A stretch of DNA of 64,000 nt from Hetaerina americana (taxonomy: Eukaryota; Arthropoda; Insecta; Odonata; Calopterygidae). Made by a program: the position numbers and the translations under genes. The stretch is from contig JAKTNV010000003.1 in assembly GCA_022747635.1 (NCBI GenBank), forward strand, positions 12,495,411 through 12,559,410, in the 5' to 3' direction. Shown here one piece after another: positions 36,901 through 45,319 of this stretch. Below the pieces are notes generated by a model, which searched no databases, was not told where the DNA came from, and saw only the letters and a list, made by a program, of their open reading frames with translations. Each line of letters opens with the position of its first letter. Position 1 is the stretch's first letter.

Positions 36901-38312
36901 AGTTCAAGAAATCGATCGATGAATGAACGTGCGATTGTCTCGCACACGCCTCCGCCGCTTAGTTCGTCATCTACTACATCATAAATAATACGATTCATCC
37001 CATAACATACACGTACAATTACTATTCCCACTTCGGATGGAGATCGTGTTCCTAGTGGGGCTGAATTCGGGTCTCACATTCTATGGCAATATTCTAGAGC
37101 GGAATTCATGGCATTCACCCTTAAGGCTTTCGTTAACGGTCGCATTAGTGCAGTGGCACGCACTCGTCCACAATTCGAACCGTTCTGCCATCGTTCAGTG
37201 GGCACTACGTCGGTTTTTTCTGTGACTGTTCCGCAATTTTCGGGTCTTCAAAAATACCAACCCTACAATTATCTAATTGGTTCATCAAACCAAACATCAG
37301 TGGAAACAATTTTAAGTGGTCTCGAGGCGACGACCAATCAGTCGCAGTAAAATATCACTGCTGTCATGAAATGGTAATGACTCTGTAATTCCGAAAAAAA
37401 TTATATTTATGCCTCTTTAAACTATTAACAGGTACACTAAAATGATAATATTACATATTATTCATAACAAGAAAATGCATCAGTGGAAGGATTCAAATCG
37501 GCCACATTAACGTGTAAACAAGAGGTAATTCGTTTGCACTAGAATATGGTTTAATTATTGGTCAACGATGCATGTGGTGCTATAACGTAATCGCCAGTAT
37601 AATGTGGCCGCAATCTGAAGAACAGGCCGAGAAAACAATGAAAGAAAAACGATAGATCAGGAGGAACTGTTGCGAAGGAAAATAAGGAAAGAGATCACGA
37701 GTCGGACAAAGGAGAGGCGTCAAGGTTGAAAGACGAATTGCGAAAAAAGGATGGAGCTAACAAAGATGGTGCCGCAGTGAATTTTAGCAAACAATATTGC
37801 AATTCTAACCGAAGATGATGGAGTACTAGTTAACTCCCCGAACGGTGAGCGAGTCTCAACGCCCGAGCGCGCTCACGGAAACAATAAACGGACGCACGGG
37901 TCGACGGACTCCTTCCCTCCCGTGTTTGGAGACTCACCGCTGCAGTCACGGACTGGGGCGTAGCCGTCGAGGAGGTGGTGACGGAGACGGAGGTCGGCGG
38001 GGGCGGTTGCTGCGGCAAGTTGGGCACCGTTGGGGGCGTGGGCACGGTCGGAGGACGCGGGACCTCCGCCTCGAAGAGTCGCTGCCTCTGAGCCAGTCGG
38101 TCCAGGCTAGACAGACGGTAGCCTGACCCGATGCCGGCGTACTTGGGAGGCGTCGGCGGGGGGGCGGTTCGGGGCGAGGCCCTCCTACCGATCCCATCGT
38201 CCCCCCAGCGTGCCCCCGCCGGGGCGGGGGCGGGCGCGGAGTCGCCAGGGCGGGGCGCCGACCCGTTGGCCACGTGCACCTCCGAGGAAGGCGTCCCCGC
38301 GGCGGTGCTCAT
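9756..38312 (-). CDS. pnut: Septin GTPase, Septin-7/peanut type (7 exons visible, C-terminus outside window)
   Basis: Septins are GTP-binding proteins that assemble into hetero-oligomeric filaments at the cell cortex and cytokinetic furrow. Joining 37938-38312, 25665-26061, 18313-18419, 18130-18230, 16961-17237, 12757-12955 and 9756-9921 (complement) gives 1622 nt with no stop. Residues 1-229 are a low-complexity Pro/Ala/Ser/Gln tail. The septin core starts near residue 230 ([12 protein letters not shown]). The polybasic RKAVKKGF precedes the P-loop GESGLGKS (258-265), then [11 protein letters not shown] (314-324), [10 protein letters not shown] (403-412) and the septin-unique-element [19 protein letters not shown] and [15 protein letters not shown] match the Septin-7 group better than the Septin-2 or -6 groups as I remember them. 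The expected C-terminal coiled coil is missing, and the last exon ends in an open gtaagt donor, so the gene continues left. The symbol rests on this family match, not on a database search. Family assignment is very secure; orthology to peanut is likely. Confidence 0.95.
11808..11943 (-). pseudogene. Mariner transposase C-terminal remnant (copy 1)
   Basis: In a different frame from the DNA-binding ORF, the minus strand reads [39 protein letters not shown] and a stop. This is the usual mariner C-terminus ([15 protein letters not shown]). The deletion junction lies around the shared DNA encoding ARWVP / DGSLAYLNE. Confidence 0.85.
11902..12309 (-). CDS. Mariner transposase DNA-binding domain only (135 aa, copy 1)
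   Basis: An intact ORF starting [20 protein letters not shown]. It contains the mariner helix-turn-helix ([35 protein letters not shown]), the linker motif DDERSGRPS and a second HTH ([20 protein letters not shown]), ending [14 protein letters not shown]. In full mariners ARWVP is followed by about 200 residues of DDD catalytic domain. Here an internal deletion joins this point to the transposase C-terminus in another frame, giving an early stop. The product could bind its terminal repeats but cannot cut DNA. Expression is unknown. Confidence 0.85.
   Translation of the reverse strand: MFTMFKKIENAASCEVRAVIKFLNARNVRPCDIHRQLKEVYGDNVMDESSVRQWCRNFNMGRGNTHDDERSGRPSVITDQLVSSVDEFVRNDRRVTIDDICEHFPNVSRTIVHEIVKHHLHYAKICARWVPRVSQ
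12757..12955 (-). CDS. pnut: Septin exon 6 (end of G domain, septin unique element)
   Basis: Acceptor gtttcag, donor gtaact. It encodes residues 420-485 ([16 protein letters not shown], an acidic loop [44 protein letters not shown]) and one base of Val 486. AVVGSN is the G5-like segment, and the Arg-rich RGRRYPWG is a septin signature that contributes to the nucleotide-side interface. Confidence 0.97.
14333..14683 (+). mobile_element. LTR-like insertion (possible solo LTR) inside the maT element
   Basis: A GC-richer 351-bp block interrupts the transposase between FANMD and its C-terminus. It starts TGTATGG and ends CACGTGACA (TG...CA), has a TATAA-like motif (14456-14460) and an AATAAA signal near 14601, followed by a U5-like stretch. 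This is the layout of an LTR on the plus strand. I could not see a matching target-site duplication, so its exact ends and class are uncertain. Confidence 0.5.
14660..15600 (-). pseudogene. maT/mariner DD37D transposase pseudogene
   Basis: The longest open part (15280 down to 14684) shows the catalytic motifs [19 protein letters not shown] and [13 protein letters not shown]. There are 37 residues between the Asp of QQD and the Asp of NPID, the DD37D spacing of maT elements (DD34D in classical mariner). The end [16 protein letters not shown] is typical. N-terminal HTH remnants lie at 15290-15600 in other frames with stops. The C-terminus is displaced by the insertion and resumes at 14220-14330 ([14 protein letters not shown]). 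Catalytically dead as it stands. Confidence 0.88.
16094..16480. repeat. Large foldback (inverted repeat) element, about 390 bp
   Basis: Two arms of about 170 bp (roughly 16094-16265 and 16306-16480) are inverted copies around a loop of about 40 bp. Shared blocks include ATTGCCTGTGGTTAGAAAAC near the left edge against its complement at 16445-16470, and ATAGTCAGAA / ACAACTTGTAC around the middle. The arms are diverged with small indels. No ORF. The shape is that of a foldback MITE, in septin intron 5. Confidence 0.8.
16961..17237 (-). CDS. pnut: Septin exon 5 (G4, AKAD) with a Gly-rich insertion
   Basis: Acceptor tttcatttcag, donor gtgagc. It encodes residues 328-419: [20 protein letters not shown], a Gly-rich stretch ([13 protein letters not shown]), the strongly conserved [17 protein letters not shown], and G4 [21 protein letters not shown] (403-406) gives guanine specificity. 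The Gly-rich stretch sits where vertebrate Septin-7 has only a few residues and is unusual for this otherwise conserved surface loop. Phase 0 at the 3' end. Confidence 0.97.
18130..18230 (-). CDS. pnut: Septin exon 4 (G3, DTPG)
   Basis: Acceptor ttcattag, donor gtaagt. It encodes residues 294-326 ([20 protein letters not shown] then [13 protein letters not shown]) and two bases of Cys 327. DTPG (314-317) is the septin G3 motif that contacts the gamma phosphate and Mg2+. Confidence 0.97.
18313..18419 (-). CDS. pnut: Septin exon 3 (P-loop, G1)
   Basis: Acceptor ttttcag, donor gtgagt. It completes the split Gly codon and encodes residues 258-293, with the Walker A/G1 motif GESGLGKS followed by [19 protein letters not shown] and HRIKKTVQ. 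The switch I region matches Septin-7 closely. It ends in phase 0 and is separated from exon 4 by only 82 bp. Confidence 0.97.
18420..24435. other. Septin intron 2, left part (nothing recognised)
   Basis: AT-rich, CpG-poor intron DNA. No exon, RNA gene or transposon protein was recognised. A C-run (around 18873-18886) and short TATA runs (18904-18913) are simple sequence. Short open frames such as 21387-21629 are of low-complexity AT composition and look random. Confidence 0.65.
24436..25147 (+). mobile_element. 5'-truncated non-LTR retrotransposon (RT C-terminus)
   Basis: An open frame from about 24445 to 25044 encodes the end of a LINE polyprotein: [68 protein letters not shown] and [20 protein letters not shown]. 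This is the region after the RT palm and thumb in CR1/Jockey-like elements. It stops with TAA at 25042-25044 and is followed by AATAAA and a (TTA)n tail at 25121-25147, a typical LINE 3' end. The 5' end is truncated just before the visible reading frame. It is unusually open for a fossil, so fairly young. Clade not assigned. Confidence 0.85.
25150..25222 (-). mobile_element. tRNA-derived SINE fragment, minus orientation
   Basis: The complement reads GGCTTAACTGGCTCTAGC, then GGATATCCAGGGAATCCTGG and GAGAATGATTTTTTCAC. This aligns with the head and body of the plus-strand SINE beginning at 25268. The two copies sit head to head, with only about 45 bp between them. Confidence 0.65.
25265..25412 (+). 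mobile_element. tRNA-derived SINE (family A)
   Basis: A pol III A-box-like segment (TAGCTTAACTGGCTAAAACA) is followed by a B box (GGTTCGAATCA near 25319), then GGATCAAGGTGAATG and a body ending near GACACTGTTAAAG. The body matches 29543-29620 in the septin intron 1 copy over about 75 bp. It is not a functional tRNA because the acceptor and anticodon arms do not close. Confidence 0.7.
25665..26061 (-). CDS. pnut: Septin exon 2 (disordered linker, start of GTPase domain)
   Basis: Acceptor tttttgcag, donor gtatgt. The 397 nt enter in phase 0 and leave one base of the split Gly codon. It encodes residues 126-257: first [20 protein letters not shown], then a Pro/Ala/Ser/Gln-rich linker ([14 protein letters not shown]), then the septin domain start [20 protein letters not shown]. 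The last part is the conserved N-terminal septin segment with the phosphoinositide-binding polybasic stretch. The final residues FDFTLMVV lead straight into the P-loop of exon 3. Confidence 0.93.
26062..29515. other. Septin intron 1, left part (nothing recognised)
   Basis: AT-rich, CpG-poor. No exon, RNA gene or mobile element protein was recognised here. Open frames such as 26946-27188 and 28382-28639 show no family signature. Confidence 0.6.
29516..29634 (+). repeat. SINE family A body with a 26-bp palindromic head
   Basis: 29516-29541 (GAGTGTAAAAATCATTCGCC...) and 29543-29569 are inverted copies that differ by one extra A, forming a near-perfect hairpin. The right half continues into the SINE body found at 25331-25412 (GAAATTGTTGCATTGAAATG, GACTCTGTTAAAAG). 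It looks like two head-to-head SINE copies whose tRNA heads have been lost. Confidence 0.7.
29670..29879 (-). pseudogene. LINE reverse transcriptase N-terminal fragment
   Basis: [20 protein letters not shown], then [20 protein letters not shown] and [15 protein letters not shown] correspond to RT blocks 0-2 of CR1-like elements. The frame is lost after CKML, and the element ends at about 29636 before the finger/palm motifs. Confidence 0.88.
29907..30215 (-). pseudogene. LINE region between endonuclease and RT (fragment)
   Basis: 102 codons: [40 protein letters not shown] and [15 protein letters not shown]. This segment sits upstream of RT block 0 in CR1/Jockey LINEs, and the same region appears in the copy at 58074 (RKANILNSFFQSVF). 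A frame break separates it from the RT start at 29670-29879. Confidence 0.85.
30718..31158 (-). pseudogene. LINE apurinic-type endonuclease domain (broken)
   Basis: 146 codons open. It has the EEP-nuclease motifs [35 protein letters not shown] and [11 protein letters not shown] (normally GDFNxPxIDW). Its end is corrupted by a 23-bp tandem duplication, which repeats [10 protein letters not shown] / MYLPKTL in shifted frames. The following frame (30593-30713) continues the enzyme as [20 protein letters not shown], then [13 protein letters not shown], where SDH is the catalytic His motif. Confidence 0.85.
30723..30780. repeat. 23-bp tandem duplication within the LINE
   Basis: GAGTTTTTGGCAAATACATG plus AAG is repeated exactly at 30723-30745 and 30746-30768, and a third partial unit begins at 30769. 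The length is not a multiple of three, so it breaks the endonuclease frame. Confidence 0.95.
31976..33335. other. Septin intron 1, middle (nothing recognised)
   Basis: No exon or mobile element was recognised between the LINE and mariner copy 2. CpG density begins to rise in this stretch, from about 32.7 kb. Confidence 0.6.
33488..33895 (+). CDS. Mariner transposase DNA-binding domain only (135 aa, copy 2)
   Basis: Intact and nearly identical to copy 1. It differs by Q to R in [10 protein letters not shown] and by G to E in DDERSERPS (the linker motif usually reads RSGRPS). The catalytic domain is absent. The ORF may be translated as a stand-alone paired-type HTH protein able to bind the family's terminal repeats, but this is inference only. 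Confidence 0.85.
   Translation: MFTMFKKIENAASCEVRAVIKFLNARNVRPCDIHRQLKEVYGDNVMDESSVRRWCRNFNMGRGNTHDDERSERPSVITDQLVSSVDEFVRNDRRVTIDDICEHFPNVSRTIVHEIVKHHLHYAKICARWVPRVSQ
33854..33989 (+). pseudogene. Mariner transposase C-terminal remnant (copy 2)
   Basis: [20 protein letters not shown] followed by [19 protein letters not shown] and a stop, in a different frame from the 5' ORF, as in copy 1. The AATAAAATTTTTTATG region downstream may supply a polyadenylation signal. Confidence 0.85.
34880..36780. promoter_or_regulatory. GC- and CpG-rich block in septin intron 1
   Basis: Composition changes sharply from AT-rich intron to GC-rich DNA with frequent CpG and purine/pyrimidine tracts. Open frames here on both strands (for example 35539-35877 and 36415-36765, minus) have no recognisable domain and are expected by chance in GC-rich DNA. 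A clean donor-like site (gtgagt, complement of 35309-35314) follows a short ATG-containing segment. This may be an alternative promoter or first exon of the septin, or an unrelated transcription unit. Confidence 0.4.
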
Positions 38313-39620
38313 GAGCGACGGCGGAAAAGGGACAACGAAGACGGGGGAGAACGGTTGGGGATACTGGGCCCCAAGATATGAGACCAGTCACAACCACACG
38401 CTCGAACACAAACACACTAACACTACACTAACCAACTGGCCGGGGAGATAAGCTGAAGACGGGAGAGTTTTTGAGGAGGGGAAGGGGAGGCTGTATCCTC
38501 CCTCGCACGCCTCTTCGAATCCGGCGGCGCGATAAAGAGGGTGGATGGAAGGACGAAGGACCACCCGCGGACGCCTCAACTTCTCATTCGGGACGGACGG
38601 GTCGAGGTGGAAAGATATTCCCTTCTCACTTTACAGCACACTACACAACCACATGCGAACACGCGACGGGGCAGATGCACGCGGTATACCAAAAGAGTCC
38701 TCTTTTCCTCAGAGGACGAGAGCGGACGCGCCCAGCCCACTCGCAAACATCTGGCACGCAGGCTTGTCCACGCAACGCGCACGCCACCCCCGGCCACGCC
38801 GAGAAGTTGACCGGCTACCCCTACTCGCGCACAGCTCCCCACCCCCTCGGCTCCATACGCCTTCGCGCTGTTGAGGGTGGGGGTAAAGGGATACCGAGCC
38901 GCAGGAGAGGATGAGGTGGAGGAAGGGATGGCTGCTGATGCGAAAGTGGGGAGGGATGTTATGGGAAAACTTGAGGAGAGGTGGGGGCAATGGAGGATGG
39001 CAGCGGCAGAGGGATCGTGTGCCAGTCGAGGTATGGAGGGGGAAAGAAAGAGAGAGGTTAATGGAAGGAGTGTGAGGGAAATATAGAAAGCCTTCCCCTG
39101 TCAGTAGTTCCGCCTTTCTCCACTAGAAGGAGCCACGTGACAGCGGCGGCGACTCAGTGGAATCGCATTGCTGTTCGATCGGTCGGGAGGCGGGAGGGAG
39201 GGCAGGTCGGGGAGGAAGAAATGATGTAGGGATGAGGCAGGGGGGGGGGGCGAGAGAGAAAAAGATGGACGAGAGAGAAAGAGATGGGGGGGCAGAGTGC
39301 GTCACACGAGACAGGCAGAGTGTAGGGGAAGGAGAGTCCCTCGTGTCGCCCGTCGCCTCAACAATCAAGTCTCCACTCAATGCAGAATGCGCGCGAGCGA
39401 AATTTCCTCTGGCTACCGCGGGGAGGGACAGGCGTTGATGAAGGGTTGTTAAGGTTTTTTTCTCCGCGATGGGAATGTTCCCGCGCGCTTCGCGACGCGA
39501 TAAGCACGATTGAGTGGGATAGCGGGAGAGGGAACCAAAAAACTCGTCAGGGGTTCCTATCCCGGGGATATACCGGGGCATTCCCCGGTCTGGCTAGGGC
39601 AACAGTAATCATGGGAATCC
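37840..39620. promoter_or_regulatory. CpG-rich block over septin exon 1; probable promoter/5' UTR
   Basis: High GC and CpG over the first coding exon and about 1.3 kb beyond it. The promoter is inferred to lie at about 38.4-39.6 kb, because the start codon is at 38312 and the gene runs left. No TATA box or initiator can be assigned with confidence. Open frames in this block (for example 38471-38914, plus) are GC-driven and unrecognised. A run of 10 or more G starts near 39240. Confidence 0.5.
37938..38312 (-). CDS. pnut: Septin exon 1 (start codon, Pro/Ala-rich N-terminal tail)
   Basis: Codes residues 1-125, beginning [18 protein letters not shown]. The start is supported by an in-frame TGA 26 codons upstream (complement of 38388-38390) with no ATG in between. 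The exon ends SVTAA at GCG followed by gtgagt, phase 0, which fits exon 2. The encoded segment is rich in Pro, Ala, Thr and Ser ([32 protein letters not shown]) and is predicted disordered. It is much longer than the short N-terminus of vertebrate Septin-7, but insect peanut proteins also have long tails. It lies in a GC- and CpG-rich block, unlike the other exons. Confidence 0.85.
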
Positions 39621-39916
39621 TTGGAAATTCAATCCATATGCACTCTCCGAAATGGAATTACCAAGAAGACTGAAGTGGTTGCGGTGGCTGTCAATAAATG
39701 TTTTTTCATCCCCTCGATTCCGTCCACCACTGACTCCAGCATCCTTCCGGTGTCCACTACCGAAAATTCTAATCCCGGTCCCTTGGATCGCGCAGGATTT
39801 CGACTTTCAGGGGACAAACATTGATAGAAAATCTCACTATTTCTCATGTCTTTTTAAGTAGTAAATATTACGGAATCTAGTATCGAATGAAAGGCTCAAA
39901 TGCGAATCGTTACTTA

Positions 39917-40495
39917 AATGTTATTTATTCATATACCCTGCAAGACACCGCTAGGGTGTGTGGCAGGGGGTGAATACGCACCAGACCAATTTTGAACCGA
40001 AAATGACTACCGCGCTCAATGTTATTCTGATCCCTTTTCGTTCGTGGACAAAATTACCTCTTAAATCTATCTGTTCTACACTTAATCTCTCTAATTTTAT
40101 TAGTATGACCCCTAATACAATGGGGGTAATAATATATTCCCAGCCTAGCTGCTCTAATATTTTGGATACGCCATTTAGTTTATCATAACAACGTTTATAC
40201 ATCTAGCTCCTCTATGCTGCACGCGATCCAATTCGGTAATTAATCCAACTTCGTGAGGATCCCATATACTTACAGCATATTCTAAATGAGGCGTAAACAA
40301 TGACAGATAACATTTCTCTTTAACCTTTTCATCACATTTACCTAGCACTCTTCTAATAAATCCTAATTTTTTTTTAGCTTGTCCACATATTCCCCGTATG
40401 TGTTTCACCCAGGAGAGATCGCGAGTGAGGGTAAAGCCTAGGTATTTAATTGAGTCTACTACTAATCTACTATCGAGTATTATAGCATGCAGCTC
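39917..40495 (-). mobile_element. CR1-type LINE, 3'-end fragment
   Basis: The minus strand encodes SIKYLGFTLTRDLSWVKHIR, GICGQAKKKLGFIRRVLGKC, YLSLFTPHLEYAVSIWDPH and VQHRGARC, the RT thumb/C-terminal region, then LEQLGWEYI. It ends in a 3' UTR with CCTGCCACACACCCTAGCGG and a short ATTTATT tail near 39917. The same 3' end type is found at 60140-60212. Stops and frameshifts are present. Confidence 0.85.
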
Positions 40496-41845
40496 AAATT
40501 ACCAAGGCCTATGCATTAAAGATTAAAACGCATACCAAATTTAGGAGAAGCGCCGAGGGCTTGATTCGACGTGACCTCTCATCGTCCTCTCATCCCTTCA
40601 ATTTCCCCAGTACAATAAGTCTTCTACGCGGGGCTTTCCTTACTGAGGATGACTGCACCCTTCGAGTTTCCATTTGCTCTATTTCCTAATTACTTTATCA
40701 AAGCGTTTTGTTGCATTGGTCTTCAACTCTTCATTGTTCTTACAGATATCGGTGGGATCCAAGCAGAGACCGGACAGCGACTGAATCGCTCAAATGTTTC
40801 TGGACACGAAATTAAATGAATATGCCTGGCGAAAAGAAGTGGAAGCCGGTAGCCTTTTGCTAGATAACCGGATTTGGACCAAATACCATAAACCAATTTA
40901 GAGTACATGACAAATGCCTTCTCGATTGAATCAATCATAAAACTTAAAACCGGTCTAGGGTGCGATGCTTGGACCACATCGAAGGGAGTTAATGCACAAT
41001 TGATTCCCCATTTCTCTCCAAATATAATAAAAATAAAAGTCGTCCAACGCAACAGTTCCCTCGCTACTTTTCAAACTGGCGACGTCTAAGTGGTGCCATA
41101 TATTTTCTCCTGTCTTTACGACATGGGTAATTTAATTTCTTCCGCATTCGCTGTTATATCTGTGCCACCTTGATATTGTGGCGTCCTTTCTGTTAGGCGC
41201 TACAAGTAATCGCGAAAAATCTTTCGCAAATGTTCCTTAAACACATGGAAAAAATCAAACAAAACCTTAGAAATTCAAGAAAAATTGTTATATCTAAAGC
41301 TTATGTCCAAATTTAAATGGGAGGTTCAAGGAGCGGCGATTCAATGAAAAACTTTTTTATTCTGATAAAATATATTTCAATAAATGTTGATTCCTTACAT
41401 CAAGGGCTGTTGTCAAGAAATTCGTACATGCAAACATTAAGTTGTTTAGAAAATTTAAATCGTATGCTTTTAATCCATTAGAACATTTTTTCCACCAGAC
41501 CATTTCAATTGATTCCGAAAATATTTGCTCCACACAGATGCCTGTATATCTTTGCCCTAAAAATTATGTCACTGTCATTTTGGATTAACCGATACTTTAT
41601 TAGTGCGCTGGTAAGGAGAACTTCCACTAGAGGAGTCAAAAAAACCAGATGTATTCTAACAAAAAAATACTCCAAAATGTATGCAGAGTTCCCAATCCAA
41701 CAGCAACGTTCAAAAAGTTAATTTTTATCCACTGTTATGGGATTTAAGTATATTACACACAAAACCTTGCTAGTTTTGTTCAGTTTTTCTGGAGATAAAA
41801 GTCATTACTGTCAGCTAGTTTTCTCAGTGAAAAATAGTATTTAAT
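40496..41845. other. Intergenic stretch, nothing recognised
   Basis: No coding or mobile element signature was recognised on either strand. Open frames at 40723-41052 (minus) and 41509-41721 (plus) show no family motifs. Confidence 0.5.
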
Positions 41846-41906
41846 CACTTGGGAGCCTTTTGATTGTTTCGTGGTACACGAAACAATCAAAAGGCTCCCA
41901 AAAGTG
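41846..41906. repeat. Near-perfect palindrome, 28-bp arms, 3-nt loop
   Basis: 41846-41873 (CACTTGGGAGCCTTTTGATT...) is the reverse complement of 41877-41906 except for two extra A bases. GTA forms the loop at 41874-41876. Confidence 0.95.
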
Positions 41907-43259
41907 CAGCAAATATGCCTTAGTCTGCAAGAGTTATAATAAAGGATACAAAATTAACAAAATAAAACCCTTCCAAAAGAGGAAAAAAATTAAACCACGA
42001 TATTATGCTTGTCATATAAACGAGAGGCGAGTCTCGTTTCCGTCGTGACTTCTGCCGCGTTTTTAGTTACAAAAGTGGATGCATTCCCGTTCAGAGATGA
42101 ATGATAAATAAACACCATCTTATCTAGAGTCAAATACATATTTGCATAGAACACCGACTTGGAATAGTATTCCATCAAGTATGTAAACCCGTGGCTAATG
42201 CTTGAGCAATTCCATTACTCTTGGAACCAACGGGATATGAGTAACCGTACATGTATGCGGGCGGAGTACCAGCTCTTAAAGACCCATACAGATATGCCCA
42301 TACTCAAAATAACCTTTCCAACAACCCTGTACAAGTATAAGAGGTGCACAACAGACGCTACTCTGGCATGTCGGGATAATATTTATTCTGCGGCACGTAT
42401 GTGAGTGCTTCGAGGGAAGCTAATAAGACGCTGCAGGCGAGTCGAAACAGACCTCGGCGCTTGAGCTACGTCTCCCCAACGCAACGCTCGATTTTACAGA
42501 ATAGATGTGATGGCGAAAATCATCGTGTGCCTGGACAGGTAGGAAAAACACGTCTCGAATCCTAATTTTCTCTGCGCTGAGTACAATCATGTATAATAGT
42601 GAGCTCGTCGAATCATGCTACGGGATGAAAGCACGCGGAAGGAAAGTAAGAAATGTAACCACATGGCTTGCGACAAACCTTAATTCAATTACCGCAAAGC
42701 AAAAAAAGATACACTAATCAAGCGTTAATTAGCCCACAATTTGTCACCTTCAAGAAAAAATAAGATGCGCAGAGCTCAATTCTTTTTCTGGAAAATAACT
42801 GGTTCCAACGCGAAACGTTTGTCCTCTAGTGGAGTCCAGTGTTTGGCAGGAATGAACCCGTACTTCGGTTTCGGTGACAACGAACTATTTAACTGGAGGA
42901 ATTCCAACGCCCCCATCCCTCCAATACTCTTAACTCGAGGAGCACGGAGGAATGTGCACCAGCCATTAATAAAAGAAGTCGCAACTTTTCGTTTATCTGA
43001 ATCGTCCCTCGGCCAATCCTTCACGGGCATTTTTCGAGAATCAAACGTCAGAAGACTATTTCCACCATTGCTGCTGCTCCTAATGATGGCTGAGTAAGTT
43101 TTCAATCGCTTTGAACACAGTGGGGACGATGGAATCGTAAACATATCTTGAGCGTATTTGCCCTTGACGACGACCCCAGATATCACAACGAAAGTTTCAG
43201 GTCAGCCTATTTCAGTCCGTCTTCCGCCTTTCTCCATCAGGGTTAAATATATCTATATA

Positions 43260-43333
<74 letters not shown>

Positions 43334-44090
43334 TTCAGATATTACTTATTGTGTTACTAATATATATATTAGTAGCATAATTAGTATGTCTGCATTGCTT
43401 GATTAGGCGGTTAATGACAGGTTATTCAACTGTAGAATGGGCTAGCGCACCACTGCTTTAAATCACACACTATCTAACCGCATTGAACGGAAAACTTAAC
43501 TGAAGGAATGGGGACACGAAAATGTTGTCACGTTCATAGAAAACATTAACCGTCAACTTTCGGAGATCCACTGCAGATACAATTAATAGCCTGACCTTCC
43601 ATAAAAAATCACCGAGTCAAATCTCGAGCTCTAGGATCAGAATGATTTCAAGTTACCATGGCCGTAACCAGACTTGGACTGTAACGCGTCAAATGTTAAT
43701 TTGTTTAGTGAAAAAGTTAAAGTTTCAAACAACTCTCAACCCGTTCATTTTATCGCGACAAAACCAACGTTAAACGTTAATTCGTCAGACGAAAGCTGTG
43801 ATAAGGAAAACTGTATGTTGATAGCAATGCGAGGCAAAAGGAGAGAGAACTATAAGCCAGTATATCCAACTTCTCCATCATTTGGTTAAATGTACCCGGT
43901 TGTCAACTTCTATGAAGATTCATTTCGTCTTTGAGTTTTGAATACATCAATACACGAGTTTTTGCGGTAATAAAAATTTTTTGTTCAATAAACGTGAGTA
44001 TTAAATGAAAAGTTATACCTAATTTAATTTAACAAAATAATTTTATCGGGATTTAACTTTTAAATTAGTTTAAAAGAAAAATATATAACA
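41907..44090. other. Intergenic stretch with AT microsatellite
   Basis: CpG-frequent DNA without a recognised gene. The longest frame, 42776-43186 on the minus strand (136 codons), shows no domain I recognise. The overlapping plus frame at 42741-43097 is also unassigned. Confidence 0.5.
43245..43335. repeat. (TA)n microsatellite
   Basis: An almost pure TA dinucleotide run of about 60 bp, centred on 43263-43322, with imperfect TA-rich edges. Likely polymorphic. Confidence 0.97.
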
Positions 44091-44094
44091 TTTA

Positions 44095-45313
44095 CTCCTA
44101 TTCCAAAAAAGTCAAAGGCTACATCATGTGATGACTACAAAACAATAAGTTTGGTTTCGCACGCAACTTAAGGGGTACTCAGGATCATCAACAAGAGGAT
44201 GGAGAGCAGGGCTAATAATTACTTAAGGAATGATCAATTAGGGTTCAGAAAGGGGAGAGGAGCGCGTGCAATCAATGCAATAATGAGATCACCAATAGAG
44301 AGGAATATAGAATACAATCAGGACGTATTTGCCCGTTTCGTAGAGTTTGAAAAGCTGTTTGATAGAGTGAATTGGGAAAAACTAATGAATATATTGAAAA
44401 AAAAATAGGAATTGATTGGAGGGATAGTAGGCTAATCCGCAACATGTACATGTCTCAGACTGCTCAGGAGCGAGCGGGGGATGGAGGGTCCGGATGGGCA
44501 GTGTTAGGAAGAGGATTAAGGCAGGAATGTCCATTATTACCTTACATGTTCGGCGTAAGTATGGAGGATATTGAAGATAGGAATGAAAGTCGTCAGGGAA
44601 TTCGTAAAATCAGTTGGACTTGCTGATTACCAAGCTCTAGTTTGTCTGTCAGCCGAGGGGTTGCAAGCATCGCCCAGTGAATTGGGAACTCAGTGCAATA
44701 GATATGGTATGAGAATCAATATAAATAAAACAAAGGTTATGCGATTTCCCAGAAAGGAAAAGGCTAAGCTAAACATTAAAATAGGAGGACAAAAACTAGA
44801 GGAGATAGAACAGTTTACGTATCTCGGAAGTATTTTGGAACAAAATGGTCAAAGTAGTTGGGACATAAGGAGAATAACTACGTTAGGCAAAGAAGCTTTC
44901 ACAAGGGGGGCATTGGGACGTTGAGTAGGGATATTAAGAAAAGGCTCGTTAAAACTTTGACATGCAGCGTAGTTATGTACGGCGCGGAAACATGGTCATT
45001 GAAGCAAGATGATAGGCTTAGAGTGGAGTCTTTTGAAATGTGGGTATGGAGAAAGAAGGATTGAAAAGGTGAATTGGACAGAAAGGAAAACAAACGATGA
45101 AGTGCTATGGCGGGAAAGGAGAGGGGATTGATGGGAGAAATCATAAGGAGGCAGAAGAGATGGTTGCAGAGTATTTTGACTGGCGATTGGATGTTGAAGA
45201 CTGTGATAGAGGGGATAACGTTGGGCAAACAAGGAGGGGCCAGGAATAGGATAGGGATGTTGGACGAAATGGAGGAAGTATACGGAGATGAACAGGGGTT
45301 TGTTGAAGAGTAG
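44095..45313 (+). mobile_element. Non-LTR retrotransposon RT pseudogene, 5'-truncated
   Basis: Frames joined by frameshifts encode TPIPKKSKATSCDDYKTISL (RT block 1-2), RNDQLGFRKGRGARAINAIM, FVEFEKLFDRVNWEKLMNIL (FVDFEKAFDRVNW in intact relatives), GRGLRQECPLLPYMF, RYGMRININKTKVMRFPRKE, QFTYLGSILEQNG, KRLVKTLTCSVVMYGAETWS and IIRRQKRWLQSILTGDWMLK. The YADD region is eroded (LADYQALVCLS). An A-run near 44396 marks one frameshift. This is a different LINE lineage from the CR1-type copies; its clade was not assigned. Confidence 0.88.
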
Positions 45314-45319
45314 GATGCC

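Noticed and set aside
37845..38914. Plus-strand ORFs opposite septin exon 1 and its upstream region
   Set aside because: Low-complexity shadows of GC-rich DNA. The minus frame is proven by its splice phase and domain continuity.
42776..43186. 136-codon minus-strand ORF
   Set aside because: No recognisable domain, an overlapping plus-strand ORF of similar length, and no splice or expression evidence. Kept only as an unassigned stretch.
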